Source: Acidobacteriaceae bacterium (GTDB lineage: Bacteria > Acidobacteriota > Terriglobia > Terriglobales > Acidobacteriaceae). From it: 6,050 nt of DNA. Shown here one piece after another: positions 1-6,050 of this stretch. Below the pieces are notes generated by a model. It did no database searches. It was not told where the DNA came from and worked only from the letters and a program-made list of their open reading frames with translations. How positions within the stretch are numbered: position 1 is the first letter of the stretch; each line of letters opens with the position of its first letter. The DNA lies in NCBI GenBank assembly GCA_003165095.1, contig PLSH01000337.1, positions 5,439 through 11,488 on the forward strand. The letters run 5' to 3'. The translations under genes were made by a program, and so were the position numbers.

Positions 1-89
1 TTCTGGGTTTTCGAGCCGTCTGTGAGAAATGCAGGATAGCCCCCAAAGCGGCGCAACCAGGTTTTTTAGACAGGCTCTCAGGTTGGTTC

Positions 90-124
90 AAAAAACAAAA
101 ACAGCCGAGATCGCTCCCGGCTGT
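90..124 (-). terminator. Intrinsic terminator of rpsT
   Basis: Read on the minus strand, a 7-bp perfect stem (ACAGCCG at 124-118 pairing with CGGCTGT at 107-101) encloses a 10-base loop. It runs directly into a U-rich tract of five T, one G and six T (101-90). It lies 43 bases beyond the rpsT stop codon and has the classic Rho-independent form. On the plus strand the stem is preceded by the A-run and has no T-run after it, so it is directional for rpsT. Confidence 0.85.
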
Positions 125-166
125 TCGTCGTCCTGAATTCCTTCGCAGCCGTTTGGCCTGCGCTCC

Positions 167-442
167 CTACGCCTTCGCCGTTGCCAGCGCCTTCAACCGC
201 GCGTTCAGCCGGCTCTTGTACCGTGACGCCGTGTTGTCGTGCAAAATCCCCTTCTGCACGCTCTTGTCCAGCGCCGACACCGTCTCCCGGTACTGCGCCT
301 GGGCGGCCTTCACGTCCCCCTTGATGAGAGCCTCGCGCAAAGTCCTCAGGCTGGTGCGTATCTGGCTGCGGTTGGCGCGGTTTACCGCGCTGCGGGTCTC
401 GGTCTGACGGGCGCGCTTCAGCGCCGATACATGATTTGCCAT
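167..442 (-). CDS. rpsT: 30S ribosomal protein S20
   Basis: This encodes the primary 16S rRNA-binding protein S20, which sits at the bottom of the 30S subunit and helps early assembly. The product is 91 aa, close to the usual 85-90. It is very basic and Ala-rich, predicted almost wholly helical, and begins with the family signature [13 protein letters not shown]. The central [19 protein letters not shown] and the C-terminal [19 protein letters not shown] also match the S20 three-helix pattern, including the conserved K-G-xx-H-xNxAxRxKSRL block. The ATG at 442-440 is preceded on the minus strand by AAAGGAA (454-448) with 5 bases of spacing, which fixes the start. The gene stands alone, divergent from the phoH operon, between its own promoter (583-555) and terminator (124-90). 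Nothing is truncated. Identification is secure. Confidence 0.96.
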   Translation of the reverse strand: MANHVSALKRARQTETRSAVNRANRSQIRTSLRTLREALIKGDVKAAQAQYRETVSALDKSVQKGILHDNTASRYKSRLNARLKALATAKA

Positions 443-554
443 CGTACTTCCTTTGTCTCTTAGCCCCGTCTCGCCAGGCCCGTTTCAGGTCCTGTTCCCA
501 GGGAAAATGATGTGCTGAAGAATGCAACCCAGTCCGCATCCCTCGCAATTTCCT

Positions 555-583
555 AGTTTACGGCAAACCAGGCCCAGGGTCAA
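555..583 (-). promoter_or_regulatory. Sigma70-type promoter of rpsT
   Basis: On the minus strand TTGACC (583-578) matches five of six bases of the -35 consensus. Exactly 17 bases further lies TAAACT (560-555), with four of six matches to the -10 box. Transcription would start near 548, giving a leader of about 105 bases before the rpsT ATG at 442. It is the best-spaced promoter pair I found in the divergent gap and points at rpsT. This is pattern matching only; no start site has been mapped. Confidence 0.6.
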
Positions 584-690
584 TCCGCCCCCGCCGCCCT
601 CCAGGCCGTATCCGCAGATTCTTTCTGCTTATTTCCACACCCAGGTATCCGCAAAGGCACATGCTTCATCAAATTTCACACAGGCCCAGA

Positions 691-719
691 TTGACGCGCC
701 GCGCCACTCGCGCTACTCT
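691..719 (+). promoter_or_regulatory. Candidate promoter of the phoH operon
   Basis: TTGACG (691-696) matches five of six -35 bases. Exactly 17 bases later lies TACTCT (714-719), which keeps the most important T, A and final T of the -10 box but only three of six overall. Transcription would begin near 726, giving an unusually long leader of about 234 bases before the phoH TTG. It is the best plus-strand pair I found upstream of phoH, but the weak -10 makes it tentative. Confidence 0.38.
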
Positions 720-885
720 CAAGGCCAGATAACCGGATTTGGTCGCCTACGCCATCCCGCGGTTCTTTCAGACAGCCCAGAGCCTTCGCTCCGTCCTGCC
801 TCTTGTCCTCCGGTTTCATGTCCAGCCAGTCGCCTGCTCCCGCAGCGCATCTGCTCTTTTTGCCGATAGATTGCTGATCCTTACG

Positions 886-923
886 CCGGTCGCCGCCCCT
901 AAAGGCTGCGGCCGGTCATTTTT
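886..923 (+). terminator. Leader hairpin with T-run before phoH, possible attenuator
   Basis: CCG (886-888) and GCCGC (892-896) can pair with CGG (913-915) and GCGGC (908-912). An inner CC/GG pair (898-899 with 904-905) closes a TAAA loop, and the left arm carries a GTC bulge. Three bases after the stem comes TTTTT (919-923). The element ends 36 bases before the phoH start codon and leaves the GGAGG (943-947) downstream free. It has the form of an imperfect Rho-independent terminator inside the operon leader. The bulges and short T-run make its strength uncertain. Confidence 0.3.
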
Positions 924-959
924 AACCCCCAAACGCCGTCCTGGAGGCCGACGAATCCT

Positions 960-2003
<1,044 letters not shown>

Positions 2004-2012
2004 GCAAGTTAC

Positions 2013-2327
2013 ATGAACACGAAAAGAGTTGTTCGACTGATAGGCAGATTCGGTTTGGTGGGAGCGACCTCCGGTGTCGCTCTCGCGGCCGTTCTGATGA
2101 CGCTCGAACGGATCAATCTGTACCCGCTCGACGGTTTCATTGATCACCTGACCTTTAGGCTTTGCCCCCGCTACATCCTCGGGTTTAGCTCGATTAGTTG
2201 GATCGGTCTTATTGCCGTTGTCATTGTCAGCAATGCGCTCCTTTACGGCGCCATCTTTGCAGCCGTCGGTGCCGTGGTAGGAGCCCTTAAAAAGGGCCCG
2301 GACCAATTTCGCGTATCATCGATATAG
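2013..2327 (+). CDS. Small two-helix membrane protein of unknown function
   Basis: I do not recognise this 104-aa protein. It has a basic N-terminus (NTKRVVRLIGR), a hydrophobic segment at about 11-31, a loop of about 30 residues with one Cys (C51, LCPRYILGF), a second hydrophobic segment at about 61-90 rich in Val/Ala/Gly, and a short basic then polar tail (KKGPDQFRVSSI). The positive charges at both ends suggest both termini are cytoplasmic and the loop is outside. The gene starts 9 bases after the phoH stop and ends 35 bases before ybeY, so it is probably co-transcribed. No clear Shine-Dalgarno precedes the ATG. Its codons stand out: 41 of 104 end in A or T, with ATA and AGA twice each, whereas a hand sample of about 50 phoH codons has about one fifth. 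This suggests a later arrival or weak expression selection. It could instead be a lineage-specific gene, and its reality rests on the hydrophobic pattern and tight packing. Confidence 0.6.
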   Translation: MNTKRVVRLIGRFGLVGATSGVALAAVLMTLERINLYPLDGFIDHLTFRLCPRYILGFSSISWIGLIAVVIVSNALLYGAIFAAVGAVVGALKKGPDQFRVSSI

Positions 2328-2362
2328 ACCCGGAGCCGCACACGCAGCCGCCCCGCTGCACG

Positions 2363-3010
2363 ATGATCCTTCTCGACCCAGACCTGGACCCTGACCCCTC
2401 GCCGCAGGCAACTTCGGTGAAGCGGACGGTCGTGCCCGCCCCTCCTCGGGAAATTCGAATACCTTCTGCGCGCACGTTATCCCGCTTTCTCACCGCCGCG
2501 CAGGCAGCCGTGCGCTTACGAGGCCAGGTCACCGTGCTGCTCACCACCGATGCGGTCATCCGCAAACTGAATCGCCGCTTTCGGGGCAAGAACAAGGCTA
2601 CCGACGTGCTGTCGTTCCCCTCGGAAGCCCCGATCCGCGGATCGCACGCCGAGCAGATTGCCGGCGACCTGGCCATTAGCGTAACCACAGCATTGGGACA
2701 GGCTGCCGAGCAGGGCCACTCGCTCTTGACGGAAATCAAGGTGCTTATTCTTCACGGCCTGCTCCACCTGGCTGGCTACGACCATGAATCCGACGCCGGC
2801 CGCATGGCCCGCCGCGAGCGCCTGTTACGCGCAAAACTGAAGTTACCCCAGGGCTTGATTGAGCGAACGATCCACCGGGTGTCCCAGGTGCCGCTTTTGG
2901 ATCCTGGAAATCAACCCAGGAGCCGGGTGCCCCAGGTCTCAAAACTGAGACCTGGGAAACGGCAAACCTCGCCCGCCGCTCCCGCCAAACCAAAGGCCGC
3001 CCGCCCATGA
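2363..3010 (+). CDS. ybeY: Endoribonuclease YbeY (16S rRNA maturation)
   Basis: This is the zinc-dependent single-strand endoribonuclease YbeY (UPF0054), needed in many bacteria for 16S rRNA 3'-end maturation and 70S quality control. The core is plain: LNRRFRGKNKATDVLSFP (69-86) holds the conserved Arg of the RGK motif (R74), and HGLLHLAGYDH (131-141) supplies the three zinc-ligand histidines H131, H135 and H141, followed by ESDAGRM. The product is 215 aa against the usual 150-170. The excess lies in an acidic Asp/Pro N-terminal run (DPDLDPDP, 5-12) and a tail of about 50 residues after 165 that is basic and Pro-rich. Much of that tail is encoded by a two-copy palindromic repeat (2875-2959). 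The ATG at 2363 is the first start available and has no strong ribosome site. The last codons overlap the next gene by ATGA (3007-3010), implying translational coupling. Its place after phoH agrees with a joint role in rRNA handling. Confidence 0.93.
   Translation: MILLDPDLDPDPSPQATSVKRTVVPAPPREIRIPSARTLSRFLTAAQAAVRLRGQVTVLLTTDAVIRKLNRRFRGKNKATDVLSFPSEAPIRGSHAEQIAGDLAISVTTALGQAAEQGHSLLTEIKVLILHGLLHLAGYDHESDAGRMARRERLLRAKLKLPQGLIERTIHRVSQVPLLDPGNQPRSRVPQVSKLRPGKRQTSPAAPAKPKAARP
2875..2959 (+). repeat. Two-copy palindromic repeat inside the 3' end of ybeY
   Basis: Copy 1 (2875-2910) and copy 2 (2923-2959) both begin CCGGGTG-y-CCCAGGT and end in CCTGG followed by AAA within a few bases. They start exactly 48 bases apart, so they are read in the same frame and give the paired peptides RVSQVPLLDPG and RVPQVSKLRPG. 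Copy 2 contains a perfect 11-bp inverted repeat, CCCAGGTCTCA (2931-2941) with TGAGACCTGGG (2946-2956), around an AAAC loop. Copy 1 is a decayed version with CCAGG (2884-2888) and CCTGG (2903-2907). A third pairing, TCCTGG (2902-2907) with CCAGGA (2916-2921), links the two. Very similar GGGTGCCCCA palindromes are, as I remember, dispersed in Acidobacteriota genomes. Dispersal cannot be shown from one window. Confidence 0.8.
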
Positions 3011-4308
3011 GTACGACGGCAATCCTCATGGTTCTCCTGCTGGCCGCGATTGAAACTCTGGCCTCCTACATCAGCCGCGTCTACTCCGAATTCGGCAAAA
3101 TCCTCAGCCGCGAAGTCCAGGAGAACCTCGATGTCTGGGAGGAGCGGATCGAGCCCTTCCTCGGCCTCAGCCGCGATCACGCATACCTCTGCGCCGTCGT
3201 CCTCCAGCAACTCGCCCTCGGCATCATCGCCCTCGAGTTCGGCGCCGTGCTCTTCGATCGCGCGCCCCACTTCGCCCGCCCCACCCTCGCTGAAATCGCC
3301 CAGGCCGTTCTCGGTGTTGTCCTCGTCGTCGTCTTCTCCAACCAGGTCATTCCTTCGCTGCTCTTCAACCGCACCCGAGGCCATTGGGCGGTGCGCATCG
3401 TCTGGCCCATCCGCCTCCTGCTCTGGCTCATGACCCCCATCTCCGTCTTCATCCGCTTCTTCTTCTCTGTCGCCGCCCTCGCCGAGAAACCGGTCAGCCC
3501 TGAAGAAGAAATTGCCGTCGATGTCGAGGCCCTCATTGAAGCCGGCGAAGAAGAAGGCATCCTCGAGCAGAGCGACAGCGATCTCGTCCGCTCCGCCGTC
3601 GAGTTCGGCGACAAGCTGGTTCGCGAAGTCATGACCCCGCGCCCTGAAGTCTTCGCCGTCCCCGCCTCCATCACCCTCGAGCGCTTCCTCGAACTGCTCC
3701 GCGAGCACAATTTTTCCCGCGTCCCCGTCTACGCCAACTCTCTTGACAACGTCACCGGCATCGCCTTCGTCCACGACCTGCTCCAGATCACCGACGTTGA
3801 AGCCCGCACCCGCACCGTCGCCACCATCCAGCGACCCGTCGCATTCGTTCCTGAAACCAAGCGCGGATACGAGCTGCTCCGCGAAATGCAGCGCGAAAAA
3901 CAGCACATGCGCATCGTCATTGACGAGTATGGCGGCGTCTCGGGCTTGGTCACCATCGAAGATCTGCTCGAGCAGATCGTAGGCAACATCCAGGACGAGC
4001 ATGAAGAAGAAGACGCGCTCATCGAAGAGCCGCAGCGCGAACCCGGCGGCTCCTGGCTCGTTCCCGGCGGCTTTCCCGTCGACCAGCTACCCGATCTCTT
4101 CGGTGAAACCGCGCAGGTCGGCGATGGCTATGAAGCCGCAACCCTCGGCGGTCTGGTCAGTGAGATCGAAGGCCGCATCCCGCTCGCAGGCGAGGTCACC
4201 GTCCTCGAACCCATCGGCCTCCGCCTTGAAGTAGTAGCCTCCAACGGCCGCCGCATCGAGCGCCTCCGCATCTCCCCCCCAGTCCACAACGACACCGGCG
4301 GCGACTAG
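3007..4308 (+). CDS. DUF21/CBS/CorC_HlyC membrane protein (CNNM/CorC family, YbeX-like)
   Basis: This is an inner-membrane protein of the CNNM/CorC/HlyC family, whose members are tied to Mg2+ (or Co2+) efflux. The product is 433 aa. Domains in order: an N-terminal DUF21-like membrane region (hydrophobic segments near 4-20, 60-82, 98-120 and 130-156), an acidic connector (EEE, 166-184), a CBS pair (about 208-328), and a CorC_HlyC ligand-binding-like domain (about 345-422, from GGSWLVPGGFPVDQL to LRLEVV). Family signatures are VMTPRPEVFAV (208-218), FSRVPVY (236-242) and EYGGVSGLVTIEDLLEQIVG (307-326), followed by a Glu-rich DEHEEED run. The start ATG overlaps the ybeY stop (ATGA); AAAGG at 2992-2996 could serve as ribosome site. 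Escherichia coli YbeX at the same operon position lacks the DUF21 part. The usual GE..PK membrane motif here reads NQVIPSLL (112-119), so transport ability is uncertain. The old name hemolysin should not be taken literally. Confidence 0.88.
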   Translation: MSTTAILMVLLLAAIETLASYISRVYSEFGKILSREVQENLDVWEERIEPFLGLSRDHAYLCAVVLQQLALGIIALEFGAVLFDRAPHFARPTLAEIAQAVLGVVLVVVFSNQVIPSLLFNRTRGHWAVRIVWPIRLLLWLMTPISVFIRFFFSVAALAEKPVSPEEEIAVDVEALIEAGEEEGILEQSDSDLVRSAVEFGDKLVREVMTPRPEVFAVPASITLERFLELLREHNFSRVPVYANSLDNVTGIAFVHDLLQITDVEARTRTVATIQRPVAFVPETKRGYELLREMQREKQHMRIVIDEYGGVSGLVTIEDLLEQIVGNIQDEHEEEDALIEEPQREPGGSWLVPGGFPVDQLPDLFGETAQVGDGYEAATLGGLVSEIEGRIPLAGEVTVLEPIGLRLEVVASNGRRIERLRISPPVHNDTGGD

Positions 4309-4415
4309 AGCACTGCACGAAGCCGAATATCAACCCGCCCTCGGCACCTGTTCCAGCGACAGGATCGAGCTGTACCTGTGTGACGACTAGAGAGGGCAGT
4401 GGAATAAGCGCCCAC

Positions 4416-4441
4416 TTGATCTTCCCGCCCCGCTCTACAAT
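4416..4441 (+). promoter_or_regulatory. Candidate -10 element immediately before the trmJ start
   Basis: TACAAT (4436-4441) matches five of six bases of the -10 consensus, and a TTGATC (4416-4421) lies upstream as a possible -35. The spacer is only 14 bases, shorter than the usual 16-18, so the -35 is doubtful. Only six bases (4442-4447) separate the -10 box from the TTG start codon, so transcription would start at or within a base or two of the start codon. No Shine-Dalgarno-like sequence is present. This would give a leaderless message, if the promoter is real. Confidence 0.4.
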
Positions 4442-4447
4442 AATCCC

Positions 4448-5215
4448 TTGCCCGAAGATTCCCATCCCGCCCCCCTCCAAATCGTCCTCGTCTCCCCGCG
4501 CAACCCCCTCAACATCGGCGCGGCCGCCCGTGCCATGGCCAACTTCGGCTTCACCCATCTCACCGTCGTTGCCCCCTACGCCCCCCACTGGCAGGAAGCC
4601 CGCTCCGCCATCGGCGCCTCAGACCTCCTCCAAAACGCAAAAGTGTCCACGACACTTGCCGGCGCGGTAGCCGATTGCACCCTGGTAGTCGGCACCGGTA
4701 CCCTCACCCATCGCAAGCCCGAGCAGCCCGTCGTCACCCTCCCCGATCTGCCTTCGCGCCTGATCCCCGAGATCGAGCGCGGCGGCCGCGTGGCCCTGGT
4801 CTTCGGCCCCGAAAAACACGGCCTCACTCGCGAAGATCTTTCCTGCTGCCACCTGCTCGTCGAGATTCCCACTCACCCTCATCAACCCTCCATGAACCTC
4901 GGCCAGGCCGTCGCCGTCTGCCTCTATGAACTGGCGGCAAGACTCACCGCTCCGGCCCGCATAAACATCCAACCGCATCCCTCATCCAGCCATCCAGCCG
5001 CTCCCGATGCGCCTTCAGCCGATCTCGAACTGCTCTCCGGAGTCATTGAAAAAGTGATGCTCGCCGCCGCCTACTCCCCGCCTTCCATGCAAGATGCAAA
5101 CCGGCACGACCTGCGCCTGTTCCTGCGCCGCCTCGCGCTCACCCGGCGCGATGCCCGCCGCGTCCTCGGGTTCTTCCGCCGGGTTCTGCACCGCCTGGAA
5201 CGCTGGTCCGAATAA
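4448..5215 (+). CDS. trmJ: TrmJ-type tRNA/rRNA 2'-O-methyltransferase (SPOUT family)
   Basis: This is an S-adenosylmethionine-dependent RNA methyltransferase of the SPOUT class, TrmH/TrmJ group. TrmJ methylates the 2'-OH of nucleotide 32 in tRNA anticodon loops; the exact target here is inferred. The product is 255 aa, close to E. coli TrmJ. Motif 1 is NPLNIGAAARAM (19-30), motif 2 VALVFGPEKHGLT (115-127), and motif 3 the knotted-fold segment PSMNLGQAVAVCLYEL (147-162). GASDLLQNA (56-64) and DCTLVVGTGTLTHR (76-89) also fit TrmJ. The C-terminal helical part (about 190-255, LELLSGVIEKVMLAAAYS) matches the TrmJ extension; a Pro/Ser/His-rich linker (169-190) separates it from the core. The start is TTG 4448, the only standard start codon between the in-frame stop at 4388 and motif 1. 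It lacks a Shine-Dalgarno. The gene lies 139 bases after corC and may have its own promoter. Confidence 0.87.
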   Translation: MPEDSHPAPLQIVLVSPRNPLNIGAAARAMANFGFTHLTVVAPYAPHWQEARSAIGASDLLQNAKVSTTLAGAVADCTLVVGTGTLTHRKPEQPVVTLPDLPSRLIPEIERGGRVALVFGPEKHGLTREDLSCCHLLVEIPTHPHQPSMNLGQAVAVCLYELAARLTAPARINIQPHPSSSHPAAPDAPSADLELLSGVIEKVMLAAAYSPPSMQDANRHDLRLFLRRLALTRRDARRVLGFFRRVLHRLERWSE

Positions 5216-5284
5216 CCATCCTTTGCCAAAGTCGGCCCTCAAGCCCCAAATCCGCCAGATTATCCGCCCGCCCCCACATTCTTT

Positions 5285-5314
5285 TCGACGCCCGCATCAA
5301 AATCCTGATACAGT
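5285..5314 (+). promoter_or_regulatory. Candidate promoter of the exported Pro/Ala-rich protein
   Basis: TACAGT (5309-5314) with TG one base ahead (5306-5307) forms an extended -10 box. TCGACG (5285-5290) is a four-of-six -35 at 18 bases. Transcription would start near 5321, leaving a leader of roughly 15 bases that still contains AAGG (5324-5327), placed 7 bases before the ATG at 5335. The spacing from promoter to start is tight but workable. Confidence 0.42.
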
Positions 5315-5334
5315 GGCGCTCATAAGGCTCCCCC

Positions 5335-6050
5335 ATGTCCTTGTTCATGAAGCGCGATCGCGAAAGGCCTTCAGTTACCTCGGCGGGACCGCTCCGCGCC
5401 CTGGCCCTGCTGGCCGCGTTGGTTCTGGCCCTCAATTTCACCGCATCGGCACAGCAGCCCGCGCCGCCGCCTGCAACTCCATCGCAGGCTCAGCCCGCTG
5501 CTCCTCCCGCCCCGCAAACGCCGGCCCCGGCTCCCGCCTCAGCCCAGCCGGCTCCAGCTCCCCAGCCGGCCCCAGTCCCCGCCCCACAAACTCCGCCACC
5601 AGCTCCTGCCCCGCCCGCCGCGGCGCAGCCCAACGCGCCCTCGGTCCCCGAGCAAGGCGGCGTCACCGATGAAGAGATCAAGCAATTGCTGGTAGGCAAA
5701 ACCCTCTACCTGCGCGGCGGTTACCTCGACGACAACCTCAGCTTCAACGAGCACGGCGTCCTCGTCAGCCACTCCCCAAAAGGCTCCTACACCCTCTGCG
5801 GCGTCGAAATCGACAAGGTCCGTCTCACCAAGCACAAGTTGGAGCTGGAAGGTGCGCGGTACGGATTGCACTTTCTCGGCGCACTCCCTTTTGAAGACCC
5901 CTCCACCGCCGCCGACCGCGTAAAAATCACTCCCAAAAAGAAAATGCTCCGGATCACCATTGACCGCGAGTCAATAGTGAAGCCGAAACAGCAGAAGAAG
6001 GAAAAGAAGGGCAAGCCGGCTCCCGCCAAGCCGGCTCCTGCGCCCGCCAC
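5335..6050 (+). CDS. Exported Pro/Ala-rich protein with an uncharacterised domain (3' end beyond window)
   Basis: The frame is open from ATG 5335 to the window edge (238 codons, no stop). Residues 1-40 look like a signal peptide: basic MSLFMKRDRERP, hydrophobic LRALALLAALVLAL (20-33), then a cleavage site after ASA (37-39). A Pro/Ala/Gln linker follows (41-106), with PAPQTP recurring at 58-63 and 82-87. A folded-looking domain spans about 109-212: TDEEIKQLLVGKTLYLRGGY, a single Cys (C155), KHKLELEGARYGLHFLG and the basic VKITPKKKMLRITIDRE. A Lys-rich and then PAKPAPAPA linker starts at 216, so another domain probably lies outside. AAGG at 5324-5327 supports the ATG; a second ATG at 5347 is possible. 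I recall similar acidobacterial proteins that end in a TonB-like C-terminal domain, but this part is not visible, so no function is claimed. It is likely periplasmic or anchored in the envelope. Confidence 0.78.
   Translation, partial: MSLFMKRDRERPSVTSAGPLRALALLAALVLALNFTASAQQPAPPPATPSQAQPAAPPAPQTPAPAPASAQPAPAPQPAPVPAPQTPPPAPAPPAAAQPNAPSVPEQGGVTDEEIKQLLVGKTLYLRGGYLDDNLSFNEHGVLVSHSPKGSYTLCGVEIDKVRLTKHKLELEGARYGLHFLGALPFEDPSTAADRVKITPKKKMLRITIDRESIVKPKQQKKEKKGKPAPAKPAPAPA
5506..5649 (+). repeat. Imperfect 72-base tandem repeat coding the Pro/Ala linker
   Basis: Two units of 72 bases (5506-5577 and 5578-5649) each begin with codons for PAPQTP and continue as Pro/Ala/Gln-rich sequence. The match is clear in the first 15-18 bases and then weakens, so this may be ordinary low-complexity drift rather than a clean duplication. 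It encodes an extended, flexible linker between the signal peptide and the domain at about residue 109. Confidence 0.4.

Larger units (their letters stand above)
443..959. other. Divergent intergenic region between rpsT and phoH
   Basis: This 517-base stretch separates two divergent genes. I see the rpsT Shine-Dalgarno and promoter on its left, a candidate plus-strand promoter at 691-719, and a hairpin with T-run at 886-923. Open frames exist on both strands (for example 522-869 plus), but they are Pro/Ser-rich, resemble no family and lack convincing ribosome sites, so I do not call a gene. I see no tRNA, no recognised riboswitch and no DnaA-box cluster. A small RNA cannot be excluded by eye. 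Confidence 0.6.

Noticed and set aside
13..77. Interrupted inverted repeat GAGCC-GTCT (13-21) with AGAC-A-GGCTC (68-77)
   Set aside because: The arms are short with a bulge and a 46-base loop, and a T-run lies inside the loop instead of after the stem. It is not a convincing terminator or RNA.
78..548. A 156-codon minus-strand frame spanning rpsT
   Set aside because: It overlaps all of rpsT in another frame and the terminator as well. S20 is unmistakable, so this is a shadow.
629..640. TTATTTCCACAC resembling a DnaA box
   Set aside because: It has two extra bases relative to TTATCCACA and is a single site with no cluster, AT-rich tract or origin genes nearby.
522..869. A 115-codon plus-strand frame in the rpsT-phoH gap
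   Set aside because: The protein is Pro/Ser/Arg-rich with no recognisable domain or supporting ribosome site, it overlaps the rpsT promoter, and its codon pattern looks like non-coding GC-rich DNA.
2283..2297. GCCCTT-AAA-AAGGGC hairpin near the end of the small membrane-protein gene
   Set aside because: It is a 6-bp stem inside coding sequence with no T-run after it, so it is not a terminator of the operon.
2911..4002. A 363-codon open frame on the minus strand opposite corC
   Set aside because: Its product is an extreme Glu/Asp/Gly-rich sequence with no family features. Long antisense frames are expected opposite GC-rich genes, and the plus strand has clear CBS and CorC domains.
4302..4392. 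CGACTAGAG occurring at 4302-4310 and again at 4384-4392
   Set aside because: The identity covers only 9 bases plus a partial match at the edge. The intervening 73 bases show no duplicated structure, so attachment-site or insertion-scar readings are unsupported.

Overview
The window is GC-rich chromosomal DNA with strongly C- or G-ending codons. It carries a mostly housekeeping gene set from a Gram-negative-type bacterium. The gene order, the protein style and a dispersed-looking GGGTGCCCCAGGTCTC palindrome suggest Acidobacteriota (Terriglobia). That assignment is from memory of such genomes, is an inference, and no search was run.

Layout. Bases 1-89 hold nothing I can name. On the minus strand lies rpsT (ribosomal protein S20, 442 to 167), with a good promoter (583-555) and an intrinsic terminator (124-90), so it is a self-contained single-gene unit. 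A 517-base divergent gap (443-959) follows. It contains the rpsT promoter, a candidate plus-strand promoter (691-719) and a hairpin plus T-run (886-923) just ahead of the next gene. All remaining genes are on the plus strand. They are a PhoH/YbeZ ATPase (960-2003), a small two-helix membrane protein of unknown function (2013-2327), the rRNA-processing endoribonuclease YbeY (2363-3010), a DUF21/CBS/CorC membrane protein (3007-4308), a TrmJ-type tRNA methyltransferase (4448-5215), and an exported Pro/Ala-rich protein that runs off the right edge (5335 to beyond 6050).

How they fit together. phoH-ybeY-corC is the widely conserved ybeZ-ybeY-ybeX cluster, linked to 16S rRNA maturation, ribosome quality control and heat stress. 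Here it is interrupted by an orphan membrane-protein gene whose third codon positions are much less GC-rich than its neighbours. The YbeY C-terminus has been lengthened by an in-frame, two-copy palindromic repeat, and ybeY and corC share an ATGA overlap. S20 and TrmJ add to a translation and RNA-maturation theme. The last gene belongs to a different, cell-envelope theme and probably has its own promoter.

No phage, insertion sequence, CRISPR array, tRNA or rRNA was seen. I did not find a clearly new multi-gene system. The points most worth a second look are the repeat-extended YbeY, the orphan insert in the operon, the apparently leaderless TTG start of the methyltransferase, and the domain of the last protein, which sits between two low-complexity linkers.
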